DNA of 24,666 nt from a virus, in IMG/VR virus record IMGVR_UViG_3300014501_000424, positions 1 through 24,666 of that record, one strand, 5' to 3'. Each line of letters starts with the position of its first letter. The first letter of the stretch is position 1. The notes below the pieces were generated by a model. The model saw only the letters and a program-made list of their open reading frames with translations. It did not search any database and was not told where the DNA came from. Positions 5,268-12,839 of this stretch are shown in pieces. The position numbers and the translations under genes are program-made.

Positions 5268-6023
5268 GTGGCAATCTCCGTCGTTCAAGTTTCATCCGCA
5301 GGCCAAGGGGCTTACGTTCCATCGGTTTCTACTCCTATATTTGATTCTAATGTCACAACTGGAAACAGTATCGTTGTCGGCGTATTTGGCTTTAACGACT
5401 ATGCTATCTCGCCATATAACGCACTAGAGGTGACGGATTCGGTTGGCAACAGTTACACAAACATCGCCTTCAATCAATCCAGCGATGGCGGGCCAGGATC
5501 GGCCGTCGGACCTTTTGTCGGATTCTGGATGGCTAACAATGTGACGGGGGGGGTTGATGTTACCACTACCTTAACAGTGGTAAGCGGCACGGTCGGCAAC
5601 TTCTCCATAGTTGCTTGCGAGGTTTCTGGTATTGGTTCCACCATTGACAATGAAAATGTCGCTTACGGCACAAGTGACCCGCCGACTGCCGGAGCGTTAT
5701 CTACGGGCAATGCTAATGATATAATCTTTGTGGGTTTCGCTAATGGCACCTACGGGGCTTCTCTAACGAGTGTCTTCCCGCCGGTCGGCTACACGGTGTT
5801 ATACGAAGACATCGACGCCACGACATACACTATCGCTGGCTGTTTAGCTTACAAGATAGTTAGTACGACGTTATCCGATGTTGATCCAACATTCACTTCG
5901 ACATCAGGGACCGAAAACTGGTACGGTTGTGGTGTAGCCGTCGAAGCGGGAGGGACTATTCCCGGCTTCCTTCTCTGCAATGGTCTTCCTGTTTCGCTTA
6001 ATGGACTTCCAGTTTATATATAA
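5268..6023 (+). CDS. Beta-rich virion surface protein (251 aa)
   Basis: GTG at 5268, three bases after the methyltransferase stop, begins MAISVVQVSSAGQG. The protein is rich in Thr, Ser, Val and Gly with no long helices. Motifs such as TTGNSIVVGVFGF, VTDSVGNSYTNIA, FWMANNVTGG and FSIVACEVSGI match a widespread Ig-like/jelly-roll repeat in phage and surface proteins. There, a TxGNxLVV strand is followed by VTDSxGNTYT and VxxxEVSG strands. The last ~20 residues (LLCNGLPVSLNGLPVYI) form a short hydrophobic tail that resembles in style the tail of the next protein. It is probably displayed on the capsid or tail. The exact structural role is unknown. No ribosome site is evident, so coupling to the upstream gene is likely. 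Confidence 0.65.
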   Translation: MAISVVQVSSAGQGAYVPSVSTPIFDSNVTTGNSIVVGVFGFNDYAISPYNALEVTDSVGNSYTNIAFNQSSDGGPGSAVGPFVGFWMANNVTGGVDVTTTLTVVSGTVGNFSIVACEVSGIGSTIDNENVAYGTSDPPTAGALSTGNANDIIFVGFANGTYGASLTSVFPPVGYTVLYEDIDATTYTIAGCLAYKIVSTTLSDVDPTFTSTSGTENWYGCGVAVEAGGTIPGFLLCNGLPVSLNGLPVYI

Positions 6024-6026
6024 GGT

Positions 6027-6647
6027 ATGTCGTCTCAATCCTTATTTCCTAGTACCGTTGTCTCAAATGTCTCCCTCACGGGTTTTTCCCAAAATGGCAA
6101 CATCACTTGGACAAATCCAACTAACGTTGAAACGACGAATGCCGTATATACAACTGCCATAACATCAACGTCCAATCCTTATTCTTACATCCTCACTTGT
6201 ACAAACTTTGGGTTCTCAATTCCCAGTGGCTCAACAATCAACGGAATCTCTGCTGCGATTATCGGGCATGTAAGCATCACGACGAGGGGGCAGGACTTGC
6301 AAGTGTCCTTGTTGAAGGCAGGAACAGGCGTAGGAAGCAACTACGCAACGCTGCAAGGTGTTGGCATTACCGGATCAACGACGGACGTGACAGAAACTTA
6401 TGGGAGTGGCACGACAGACTTATGGGGAACGACGTGGGCATATACCGACATCAACAGTAGTGGTTTCGGTATCGGATACGAAGGACAGAGCGATACCAGT
6501 AACTGCACCTTTTCGATTGACTCAGTGAAATTGACGGTCTATTACACTGGGGGAGCGGCAGGAAGTAGCTTACTACTTACACCTATGAATAGCTCTAATT
6601 GCATTACACCATTGAACAGCAAGAATTGCGTTGTCCATTGGTTCTAG
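6027..6647 (+). CDS. Beta-rich virion-associated protein (206 aa)
   Basis: The ATG at 6027 lies three bases after the previous stop. The protein is Ser/Thr/Gly-rich with alternating strands and includes SGSTINGISAAIIGHV and the ending SIDSVKLTVYYTGG. That pattern (GxTIxGIxVxI...V..V.L.Y) is common in phage baseplate, fibre and particle-surface proteins and suggests a jelly-roll fold at about residues 20-180. The last ~25 residues (LLLTPMNSSNC, ITPLNSKNC) hold a near-repeat of TPxNSxNC, of unknown purpose. Its stop lies one base from the stop of the antisense fibre gene. Function in the virion is inferred from fold and neighbours. Confidence 0.65.
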   Translation: MSSQSLFPSTVVSNVSLTGFSQNGNITWTNPTNVETTNAVYTTAITSTSNPYSYILTCTNFGFSIPSGSTINGISAAIIGHVSITTRGQDLQVSLLKAGTGVGSNYATLQGVGITGSTTDVTETYGSGTTDLWGTTWAYTDINSSGFGIGYEGQSDTSNCTFSIDSVKLTVYYTGGAAGSSLLLTPMNSSNCITPLNSKNCVVHWF

Positions 6648-6648
6648 G

Positions 6649-8271
6649 TTATAGACCGCCTGATTGAATCAGGAACGGAGTGCCAGGATTCACAATCATA
6701 AACCCGCTTGAAATGCTCGTCCCTATTTGTTGCCGCACGTCACCGCTCGCAAATCCGCCAGACATAAAGCCGCCGGACGATAGACATAGCTGCCCGCTTC
6801 TGCCAACCCATACTGGTTGTCCGTATTGTGCGAAGTTCGTTAGACCCGACGCATTAGTTCCGCCAATCCCCTGCGAAACAAGATTAACACCTAGTGTAAC
6901 GCCCGAACTGAATTGTCCGGCCACAACACCAACTGCCGGCATTCGACCGCTCACACTTGCCATAGCAATCCAAAGATTCCCGCTTGGCGAAATGGCAACA
7001 GCGTAGGCTCCGCTGATTAGCTCTTGTGTGATTGGATTAACACCTGCGTTCGTCGGGAATGGTGCAACATTCTCCGCATAAGTAGCAGTCAGTCCGTTGA
7101 TCGCACCGCTTGCTAACTGAAACAGACCAACGGCACCACTGGCGATATTCCCAGATGTTACAGCGTTATTACCTATGTCACCACTTGTAATACTACCAGA
7201 AGTTATACTAGCTCCACCTCCGCCACTCCAGCCAGCGAACCCACTAGCCATATGGAAGAGACCAACGGCACCACTGGCGATATTCCCAGATGTTACAGCG
7301 TTATTACCAACGTCCCCACTAGTGATGATTCCGCTAGACAAGGTGAAGCTACCGCCCCCGCCTACTCCCGACGCTAATGCCGACTGCGGGATACTGCCCG
7401 ATGCGTAGTTCGGTGTATTCACGGAAGCCGCTCCAAGGTCTCCCGACGTTACAATTCCACTCGCCAATGAGAAGCTAACGGGTAGTACGCCACTCGCAAT
7501 CGAGCCACTGACTACCGAAGCATTCGCAAGCATTCCGCTACCTACAATTCCACTCGACAATGAGAAGGCCGGTGGGATAACGCCGGAAGCAATCTGCCCC
7601 GATGTAATCTGACCAACCGAGAATGCACTACCTAAGTGATACTGCCCGATAGACCCCGAACTTATGTTCCCAGAATTGACGGCGTTATTGCCAATGTCCC
7701 CTGAAACTACGATTCCCGAAGTAAGGGTAAAGCTACTGCCGCCCACTCCCGACGCTAAGGCGGTTTGCGGGATACTGCCCGAACTATAATTCGGTGTATT
7801 CACGGAAGCCGCCCCCAGCGATCCCGATGAAATGATCCCACTAGACAAGGTGAAACTAGAAGGCAGCACACCGGAAGCGATCGACGAGGCAACTACCGAA
7901 CCGGCCCCAAGCATACCAGAACTAATTTGACCGGACGTTATCCCCGTTAAGTATGTTGCAAATACAGCGGCAGGTGTATCAAGGAAGACATTGAGATTTG
8001 CCCCACTGAAATTGACGTTGGTATTTTGGTATGAAGATTGGTAGATGGTATTGCGTTGTATCTGCCCTCCACTCCATACACCTAATCCTGTTTCCCAATT
8101 TGTATTGTCGGTACAGACATAGGGTACAGTCGCCGATACCATCCCGCTTGATATACAACCGCTCGCAAACGATTGGTATCCAGTCGTCGGCCCGTTCAAT
8201 ACTAGATTTCCGCTTGTCCCTGGATTACCGCTACAAGTTTCCCAAACGCGATCCGCATACGAAATTGCCAT
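6649..8271 (-). CDS. Repetitive tail-fibre-like protein, on the opposite strand
   Basis: The ATG at 8271 gives MAISYADRV, and residues 1-~95 match a common fibre N-terminus: ADRVxET, a GYQSF strand, TDNTNWETGLGVW, and FLDTPAAVFATY. From ~100 to ~400 the chain is built of SGxIxSGxIG-type units (TSGDIGNNAVTSGNIASG and relatives), a pattern expected of a trimeric beta-structured shaft. Two ~128-residue super-repeats are visible, each with GAASVNTPNY followed by SGSIPQ. The C-terminal ~140 residues are non-repetitive and resemble a fibre tip domain. The product has 540 residues; GTG at 8295 is an alternative start. It is antisense to its neighbours, convergent with the gene ending at 6647 and divergent from the one starting at 8307, so it needs its own promoter. 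A host-receptor fibre is the likely role. Confidence 0.8.
   Translation of the reverse strand: MAISYADRVWETCSGNPGTSGNLVLNGPTTGYQSFASGCISSGMVSATVPYVCTDNTNWETGLGVWSGGQIQRNTIYQSSYQNTNVNFSGANLNVFLDTPAAVFATYLTGITSGQISSGMLGAGSVVASSIASGVLPSSFTLSSGIISSGSLGAASVNTPNYSSGSIPQTALASGVGGSSFTLTSGIVVSGDIGNNAVNSGNISSGSIGQYHLGSAFSVGQITSGQIASGVIPPAFSLSSGIVGSGMLANASVVSGSIASGVLPVSFSLASGIVTSGDLGAASVNTPNYASGSIPQSALASGVGGGGSFTLSSGIITSGDVGNNAVTSGNIASGAVGLFHMASGFAGWSGGGGASITSGSITSGDIGNNAVTSGNIASGAVGLFQLASGAINGLTATYAENVAPFPTNAGVNPITQELISGAYAVAISPSGNLWIAMASVSGRMPAVGVVAGQFSSGVTLGVNLVSQGIGGTNASGLTNFAQYGQPVWVGRSGQLCLSSGGFMSGGFASGDVRQQIGTSISSGFMIVNPGTPFLIQSGGL
7124..7829. repeat. Direct repeats within the fibre gene
   Basis: A 50-base sequence is exactly repeated at 7124-7173 and 7259-7308, 135 bases apart, a whole number of codons. 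A longer diverged pair, about 7339-7444 and 7724-7829, lies ~385 bases apart and carries the same GATACTGCCCGA and TTCGGTGTATTCACGGAAGC blocks. Both reflect duplication of shaft units and could recombine to lengthen or shorten the fibre. Confidence 0.85.
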
Positions 8272-8306
8272 ATGCTTTATATAGTCGCACTCCACTACAT
8301 ATTCCT

Positions 8307-9614
8307 ATGGCACTCTGCGGACAACCCATCGGCTCTAATCCAATCTGCGGGGATGGAATCATTCTTGCGACCTATCTGGAAACTTCTAGCGGTGGGACAG
8401 TGGGCGGCGGTGCGATCCTTCGTCAGTATGTTTCGGCGAACTCAATCGGCACCTTTCTGTACGATTCCTTTTGGGATTCTCCCAACGACCTAAACCAACA
8501 TGAAGCCGATACAGGGCAGACGTGGAATAGTTCCCCTACCTACTTTGAGATTGAAGAAGGCGGATTCGTCAATACCATCGAAACCGGACCTATCTTCGCC
8601 ACGATCAACAGTGGCCAAAGCAATCTTTCACTCGGTTCGACTTTCACTCTTGATGCGGTTTCCCCTGGATACATCGGCGTAGTGTTCCGCTATCTCAATG
8701 CCACGAATTATTGGGTAGTCCAGTACGAACAACCGAACGCGGCTTTCAGGATTTTGGAAATAACAGGGGGACTATCTAGCCAATTCGCCTACGCCGTTCT
8801 TTCCCTGGACTACGGGACACCCTATACGCTCAATGTGTATGCGAACGGCGGGACGATCATTGCCGACCTAGCAGGAACGGAGATCAGCACGACCGATGCA
8901 ACGTCCTTCCTTACGAGTACGACCGTGGGACTTTTCTTGAACTCGTTCCCTGGACTAGGAACGGGATTCACAAACTTTCAGGCAACACTGCCCGCGTTCT
9001 TCAATACCGCAAGCGGTGGGGGACTTGCGGGCGGCGGAGCGATTTACAATCAAGTGATGCTAGATGTTTCCGACGGCGGAACACTCTGCGGCGGGCAACT
9101 CGATTACGACGTAAATGGAGTGGAATACTACTTCCCGCCAAGTTCGGGGGGAGCACTGGGGAGCGGGGCGGCTTCACCGCTTCAAGAGTTGTACAACTAC
9201 CCAAGCGGCGGAACACTCGGCAATAGCTCGGCACTCCCCGAAGCGACCTACACGCCTACGTCGAACGGAGGGACACTAGGCGGCGGCAGTGCCATCGTAT
9301 CACATTTCTTCACGGTGCCCGTTGGGGGCGGGGGACTGGCAAGCGGCAACGCCATTACGACCGAAGTGATCGGCTATCTTGGCACAAAGACAATCACCGT
9401 ACAGGCGATCGCCGATTTAACCGGCTTCCCCCTCGTCTTCACCTTCCGCATTCCTTCCGTGCTTGTGAAGCGTATCCAGGCGACGGACGACGACGAGAAC
9501 ATATTGCCCACCGAATTAGTTGCGGCAGTTGAAGGCCAGACGTGGGCAGTGGTGCGGACGAATCTATCAAGCACGGAAGAAACCGTGATTACATTACAAT
9601 ACGGAAACCATTAA
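8307..9614 (+). CDS. Modular virion surface protein: lectin-like domain, GG-repeats, DUF2341-like end
   Basis: Start ATG 8307 (MALCGQPIG), 435 residues; the upstream in-frame stretch is antisense to the fibre and is rejected. Residues ~50-230 look like a concanavalin/laminin-G-type sandwich (LYDSFW, GVVFRYLNATNYWVVQY, LNVYANGGTIIADLAG). Residues ~236-355 form about six units of 19-24 residues centred on GGxLGGGxA (for example SGGGLAGGGAIYNQ and NGGTLGGGSAIVS), with a single unit near 28-38. Residues ~360-435 (GFPLVFTFRIP, DDDENILPTEL, VITLQYGN) resemble DUF2341, a small sandwich typically found next to laminin-G domains. The next gene starts with the same repeats and carries that lectin domain. 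Such proteins are probable carbohydrate-binding decorations on the particle. No ribosome site is evident. The role is inferred from domains only. Confidence 0.7.
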   Translation: MALCGQPIGSNPICGDGIILATYLETSSGGTVGGGAILRQYVSANSIGTFLYDSFWDSPNDLNQHEADTGQTWNSSPTYFEIEEGGFVNTIETGPIFATINSGQSNLSLGSTFTLDAVSPGYIGVVFRYLNATNYWVVQYEQPNAAFRILEITGGLSSQFAYAVLSLDYGTPYTLNVYANGGTIIADLAGTEISTTDATSFLTSTTVGLFLNSFPGLGTGFTNFQATLPAFFNTASGGGLAGGGAIYNQVMLDVSDGGTLCGGQLDYDVNGVEYYFPPSSGGALGSGAASPLQELYNYPSGGTLGNSSALPEATYTPTSNGGTLGGGSAIVSHFFTVPVGGGGLASGNAITTEVIGYLGTKTITVQAIADLTGFPLVFTFRIPSVLVKRIQATDDDENILPTELVAAVEGQTWAVVRTNLSSTEETVITLQYGNH

Positions 9615-9616
9615 CT

Positions 9617-10450
9617 ATGACATGCTGCGGCATACAAACATACACAGAGATTAGCACCGGCGGGACACTGGGGAGCGGCACCGTTGGTATTACCACAAAC
9701 TTTGAGAACGCATCCGGCGGCATTCTTGGTAGTGGGTGTGCCCTCGTCTCTACAAACAATCTCTACGATGGGTATCTCGGTATCTTCCATTTGATTGAAC
9801 AGGGCATCGGCGTACCTACCGACTACTTCAACTCGACTGGATCGGCGGATGGTCAAGCGGGACTGCCCCCCTTGAATCCGATTCAAGTGCAAGGAAGTTT
9901 ATTCTGGCCGACGGACAATCTGTTTAATGGCGGGCAGTATGTCTCTACTCCCATCGACAGTACGAACGGAGATTATTCCGTTACCCTTTGGGCGAAGATA
10001 GAAGGTATGTATCTTAATCGCCTCTTTTTCAGTCGAGGGAAAACGAACACTCAAACAGGCGAAGGGGTGAGCATCACACTAGGCCACACCGCCGGTAATC
10101 AGATTGTCGGAACGGTTCAAGTCGTTGGGGCGAGTGGATGGAATACCTATACCCTTACCAGTATCGCAACCGTCGATACCGCCGATACATGCTGGCATCA
10201 CTTCGGTCTAGTGTTTCAATCTGGCGTAGGCGTATGGCTCTATATCGACGGCGTAGAACAGGCGACGATTACGGTTGTTGAAACGGAACTTGTACCGAGT
10301 ACGACAACGATAAACTTCGGACGAGTGATTGACTACGGATACTTTGTAGGGGAGATGGAAGAGATACGATACCTGCCTTCTGCGTTGAGTGCGGAATGGA
10401 TCGCAGTAGAGTATGCGAACATATGCGGGGACATTTACACAGTCGCATAG
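9617..10450 (+). CDS. Laminin-G/lectin-like virion protein with N-terminal GG-repeats
   Basis: The ATG at 9617 lies two bases after the previous stop and gives 277 residues. Residues 13-44 are two units of the same GGxLGSGxx repeat seen in the upstream protein (TGGTLGSGTVGI and SGGILGSGCAL). Residues ~50-265 are a laminin-G-like concanavalin-type sandwich: YLGIFHLIEQG, DYSVTLWAKIEG, CWHHFGLVFQSGVGVWLYIDG and the closing VGEMEEIRYLPSALSAEWIAVEY. These follow the family order of HLNE, FTxSxWxK, WHHVAxTxDG, LYVDG and DEVRIYxRALSxxEI. Such domains bind sugars or mediate adhesion. With the gene before it, this looks like a split version of the DUF2341-LamG pair common in surface proteins. It is likely exposed on the virion. 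Confidence 0.75.
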   Translation: MTCCGIQTYTEISTGGTLGSGTVGITTNFENASGGILGSGCALVSTNNLYDGYLGIFHLIEQGIGVPTDYFNSTGSADGQAGLPPLNPIQVQGSLFWPTDNLFNGGQYVSTPIDSTNGDYSVTLWAKIEGMYLNRLFFSRGKTNTQTGEGVSITLGHTAGNQIVGTVQVVGASGWNTYTLTSIATVDTADTCWHHFGLVFQSGVGVWLYIDGVEQATITVVETELVPSTTTINFGRVIDYGYFVGEMEEIRYLPSALSAEWIAVEYANICGDIYTVA

Positions 10451-10482
10451 TGATTATGCGAGCGGGAACGATACATACATTT

Positions 10483-11064
10483 ATGGCAAGCGAACGATTT
10501 GAGAAATCAGTCGAAGGACTTCTGAAACGGGGCGACGTAGTACCAGAACCCGAACCCAAGAAACCGAGGGCAGGGAAGATCATACCGCAATACATTACGG
10601 CCGGCGACAAAACGCAAACCATTACTGCATGGGCAAAGGAACAGGGAACGAGTACGCATACCATCGCCGAGCGGTGGAAAAAGGTACAAGCGGGCAAGAT
10701 GACGGAAGATGATTTTCTCCATAAGAGAATCAGTCCAGTCGAGCTAGTTCATAATAATAAAAAGAACTCACTAGAACGCACGAACAAAATACGGGTGAAG
10801 TCCCTGGAAACTTTGTTTAGTGCCATTGACCGCAACGTGCTTCCCAAGATCGAAGGTGAGATAAAAGCATGTATGCAGGGAGAACAAGACGGGCCAGGGC
10901 TGAAGCTACTTTACAAATGGCGAACCCTGTTACCGGTACAGAAACTCGACGAGATACTAGATGCACACAAAGGCATTAAGGCAAACTTCGCTTTCATCAT
11001 GGGGCAGGGGCAAACGCAACTCCCTGGAAAGCCAACCGACAACGATATCGAAATAATCAAATAG
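10483..11064 (+). CDS. Putative terminase small subunit (DNA-binding)
   Basis: The product from ATG 10483 (MASERFEK) has 193 residues; ATG 10456 is an alternative. Residues ~43-72 (QTITAWAKEQGTSTHTIAERW) look like a helix-turn-helix. The C-terminal two thirds are helical and charged (ISPVELVHNNKKNSLERTNK, LLYKWRTLLPVQKLDEILD), consistent with an oligomerisation region. The gene stops five bases before the large terminase gene, the usual place of the small subunit, which recognises the packaging site and hands DNA to the motor. The helix-turn-helix is unusually similar to units in the HNH endonuclease at 15008-15604. Assignment rests mainly on position and the DNA-binding motif. Confidence 0.65.
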   Translation: MASERFEKSVEGLLKRGDVVPEPEPKKPRAGKIIPQYITAGDKTQTITAWAKEQGTSTHTIAERWKKVQAGKMTEDDFLHKRISPVELVHNNKKNSLERTNKIRVKSLETLFSAIDRNVLPKIEGEIKACMQGEQDGPGLKLLYKWRTLLPVQKLDEILDAHKGIKANFAFIMGQGQTQLPGKPTDNDIEIIK

Positions 11065-11069
11065 GAAGA

Positions 11070-12455
11070 ATGGTCACACAAAAACTACTAGATTCACTTG
11101 AATGGGGCGACTGCTGGAGGAACAAGCGAAGCGGATATATCTACAAGCACTTCGTACCGCACGAGGGGCAACAGGCCATACTCGACAATACGAAGGCGAT
11201 TTACTTGCTCGCACTCGGCGGAGTGGGTAGCGGGAAAACGGCGTGCGGGTGTTTGTGGTTGATGGGAGAAGTAGAGAAGCACGAGGGGAAGGGAGAATAT
11301 CTCATCGTCGCCCCGACGCAATGTACGGCGAACTCCGCCACATTGAAGGTATGGGAGAAGACGGTACGCGGCACGCCCCTGGATGGTCGCTTCATCTACG
11401 ATAAGAGCAATCCCCGATACATACTGCCCCAAGGCGGGATTATCTATTTCCGCAGTGGAGAGGGTTCGCTAAGTGGTATCCATCCCCACGCGGTCCTATG
11501 CGACGAATTGGGCGACTGTTCGGAAGATGTATGGATTACCGTAAAGGAAAGAATCGTAGATAGTCCCACTAGCCGCATACTCATTAGCACAACTCCGTAC
11601 CCCAACAAGTATTCATGGATAAGATCGGAAGTGATCGCACAAGCAGACAAGAATAACGAGGACTACTTCTACCGCTGTTTCCCGACGAGTATGAACCCCC
11701 GCCACGATCCCCGCAAGGTGAAGAACGCACAACTCACCTTACCCGATTACCGCTTCAAGATGGATTATTTGGGTTTGTATGAGGCACCCCCGTCCCTCGT
11801 CTATACCTTCATCGACAAGGATGGGAACGATTGTTTCTTAGATCGCTTGCCGTTGAATGAAATGGGCGAACCGTCCCTACCGCAAGCCAAGGGATACTTC
11901 GGCTCATTGGATTTCGGAGGGACTGCGGCAACGTGTGCCATTGTCGGTATGCTCGACGTGAATGATTGTTTGTGGGTTCTCTGGGAATACTACAATATGC
12001 AGAAGCATCAAGACATTGAAAAGGTACTATTCGACCTACGGGAGTGGAACGCTAGTTTTGAGGAAAGAACCGGCAGGAAGATTTCTATATGGTGGTGCGA
12101 CCATCGACCCGAAATCATCGTGGCACTTCGACGAGGGGGGATCAACGCCCGCCCCGCAAACAAGAAAGGACTAGGTAGGCAGAGTGGAAAAGAACTCGGA
12201 ATCAGTATGGTACAAAGTCGCATCCGCACCGGACGGATCAAGGTCTTAAAAGCAAACTGCCCGAACTTGAAAATCGAAGCCGCCGACTACCGCTATCCAA
12301 TGGTCGACGGCGAAGTAGTGAGTACGACGCCGATTGACAATAACAGGGATCACGCATTAGATGCCCTTCGCTATCTTGTGAGTGGGATAGATCGAAAGGC
12401 ATTCGGGCGAATGGCTAGAAGCTATGTTTTGCAAGGGGGGAATCTTGATGAGTAG
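11070..12455 (+). CDS. terL: Terminase large subunit (packaging ATPase and nuclease)
   Basis: Residues 50-57 are a Walker A motif (GGVGSGKT) and 141-146 a Walker B motif (AVLCDE). STTPY (173-177) is the ATPase coupling motif. The C-terminal RNase H-like nuclease follows, with acidic candidates in GSLDFGG (Asp281), WWCDHRP (Asp344) and RDHALDALRY (Asp427/Asp431). The length of 461 residues is usual. The enzyme docks on the portal, drives DNA into the empty head and cuts it. The start ATG follows AGGAAGA closely and lies five bases after the putative small subunit. Its last codons overlap the start of the next small gene, so the packaging and head genes are probably one transcript. Confidence 0.95.
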   Translation: MVTQKLLDSLEWGDCWRNKRSGYIYKHFVPHEGQQAILDNTKAIYLLALGGVGSGKTACGCLWLMGEVEKHEGKGEYLIVAPTQCTANSATLKVWEKTVRGTPLDGRFIYDKSNPRYILPQGGIIYFRSGEGSLSGIHPHAVLCDELGDCSEDVWITVKERIVDSPTSRILISTTPYPNKYSWIRSEVIAQADKNNEDYFYRCFPTSMNPRHDPRKVKNAQLTLPDYRFKMDYLGLYEAPPSLVYTFIDKDGNDCFLDRLPLNEMGEPSLPQAKGYFGSLDFGGTAATCAIVGMLDVNDCLWVLWEYYNMQKHQDIEKVLFDLREWNASFEERTGRKISIWWCDHRPEIIVALRRGGINARPANKKGLGRQSGKELGISMVQSRIRTGRIKVLKANCPNLKIEAADYRYPMVDGEVVSTTPIDNNRDHALDALRYLVSGIDRKAFGRMARSYVLQGGNLDE

Positions 12456-12609
12456 GACAAGACGATTCAGGGGCGACGTACCGAAAAGCAAAGCGGAACG
12501 CAATATCTTTCATCATCAACACGTAAAATCGTTGAAGGAAGGTTTCGAGCGATACCAAGCCAAGCGGCAACAATACATCGCCAAGATGAGGAAAGACAAT
12601 GACGGCTAA
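12448..12609 (+). CDS. Small basic protein between terminase and portal (53 aa)
   Basis: The ATG at 12448 overlaps the terminase stop (GATGAGTAG) and is preceded by AAGGGGGG, a strong ribosome site. The 53 residues are basic and helical (SRTRRFRGD, SLKEGFERYQAKRQQYIAK), without a recognised domain. The good ribosome site and the overlaps at both ends argue that it is translated. A role in packaging or head assembly is suggested by position only. Confidence 0.6.
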   Translation: MSRTRRFRGDVPKSKAERNIFHHQHVKSLKEGFERYQAKRQQYIAKMRKDNDG

Positions 12610-12832
12610 ACAAACGAGCGACCAGAAATTGAAGTCCTTTCACGGCGGGTTCGACATACTCGACGCACTCCCCGACGCAAGACAAGTCAAGGGGAAAAGC
12701 AGGGATACGAAGAAAGAACAGGCGATACGGGAAACAAAGCACAAGGAAGCACTAGATATATCGGCAAGGGAAAGGAAGCGAAGGGATTACTTGACCATCG
12801 ACAACGAAAGGATTTGGACGGTAATCCGATAG
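12599..12832 (+). CDS. Small charged protein before the portal gene (77 aa)
   Basis: The ATG at 12599 overlaps the previous gene by 11 bases and follows GAGGAAAG. The 77 residues are highly charged and lysine-rich, probably helical (RDTKKEQAIRETKHKEAL, ISARERKRRDYLTIDNER). No family was recognised. It lies seven bases before the portal gene. It may be an accessory head protein; nothing in the sequence decides this. Confidence 0.6.
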   Translation: MTAKQTSDQKLKSFHGGFDILDALPDARQVKGKSRDTKKEQAIRETKHKEALDISARERKRRDYLTIDNERIWTVIR

Positions 12833-12839
12833 GGGGAGC

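Noticed and set aside
6659-6673. Palindrome CCTGATT-G-AATCAGG at the end of the fibre gene, considered as terminator or inversion site
   Set aside because: A one-base centre cannot form an RNA hairpin loop, no T-run follows, and it encodes the last residues of the fibre. No partner copy was found at the other side of the gene.
8031-8306. Upstream extension of the lectin-like gene to 8031
   Set aside because: It lies antisense to the conserved N-terminus of the fibre gene and its translation has no family features; ATG 8307 is preferred.
12333-12360. TTGACA inside the large terminase gene as a promoter
   Set aside because: It encodes part of the conserved terminase region and lacks the second element seen at the two left-arm motifs.
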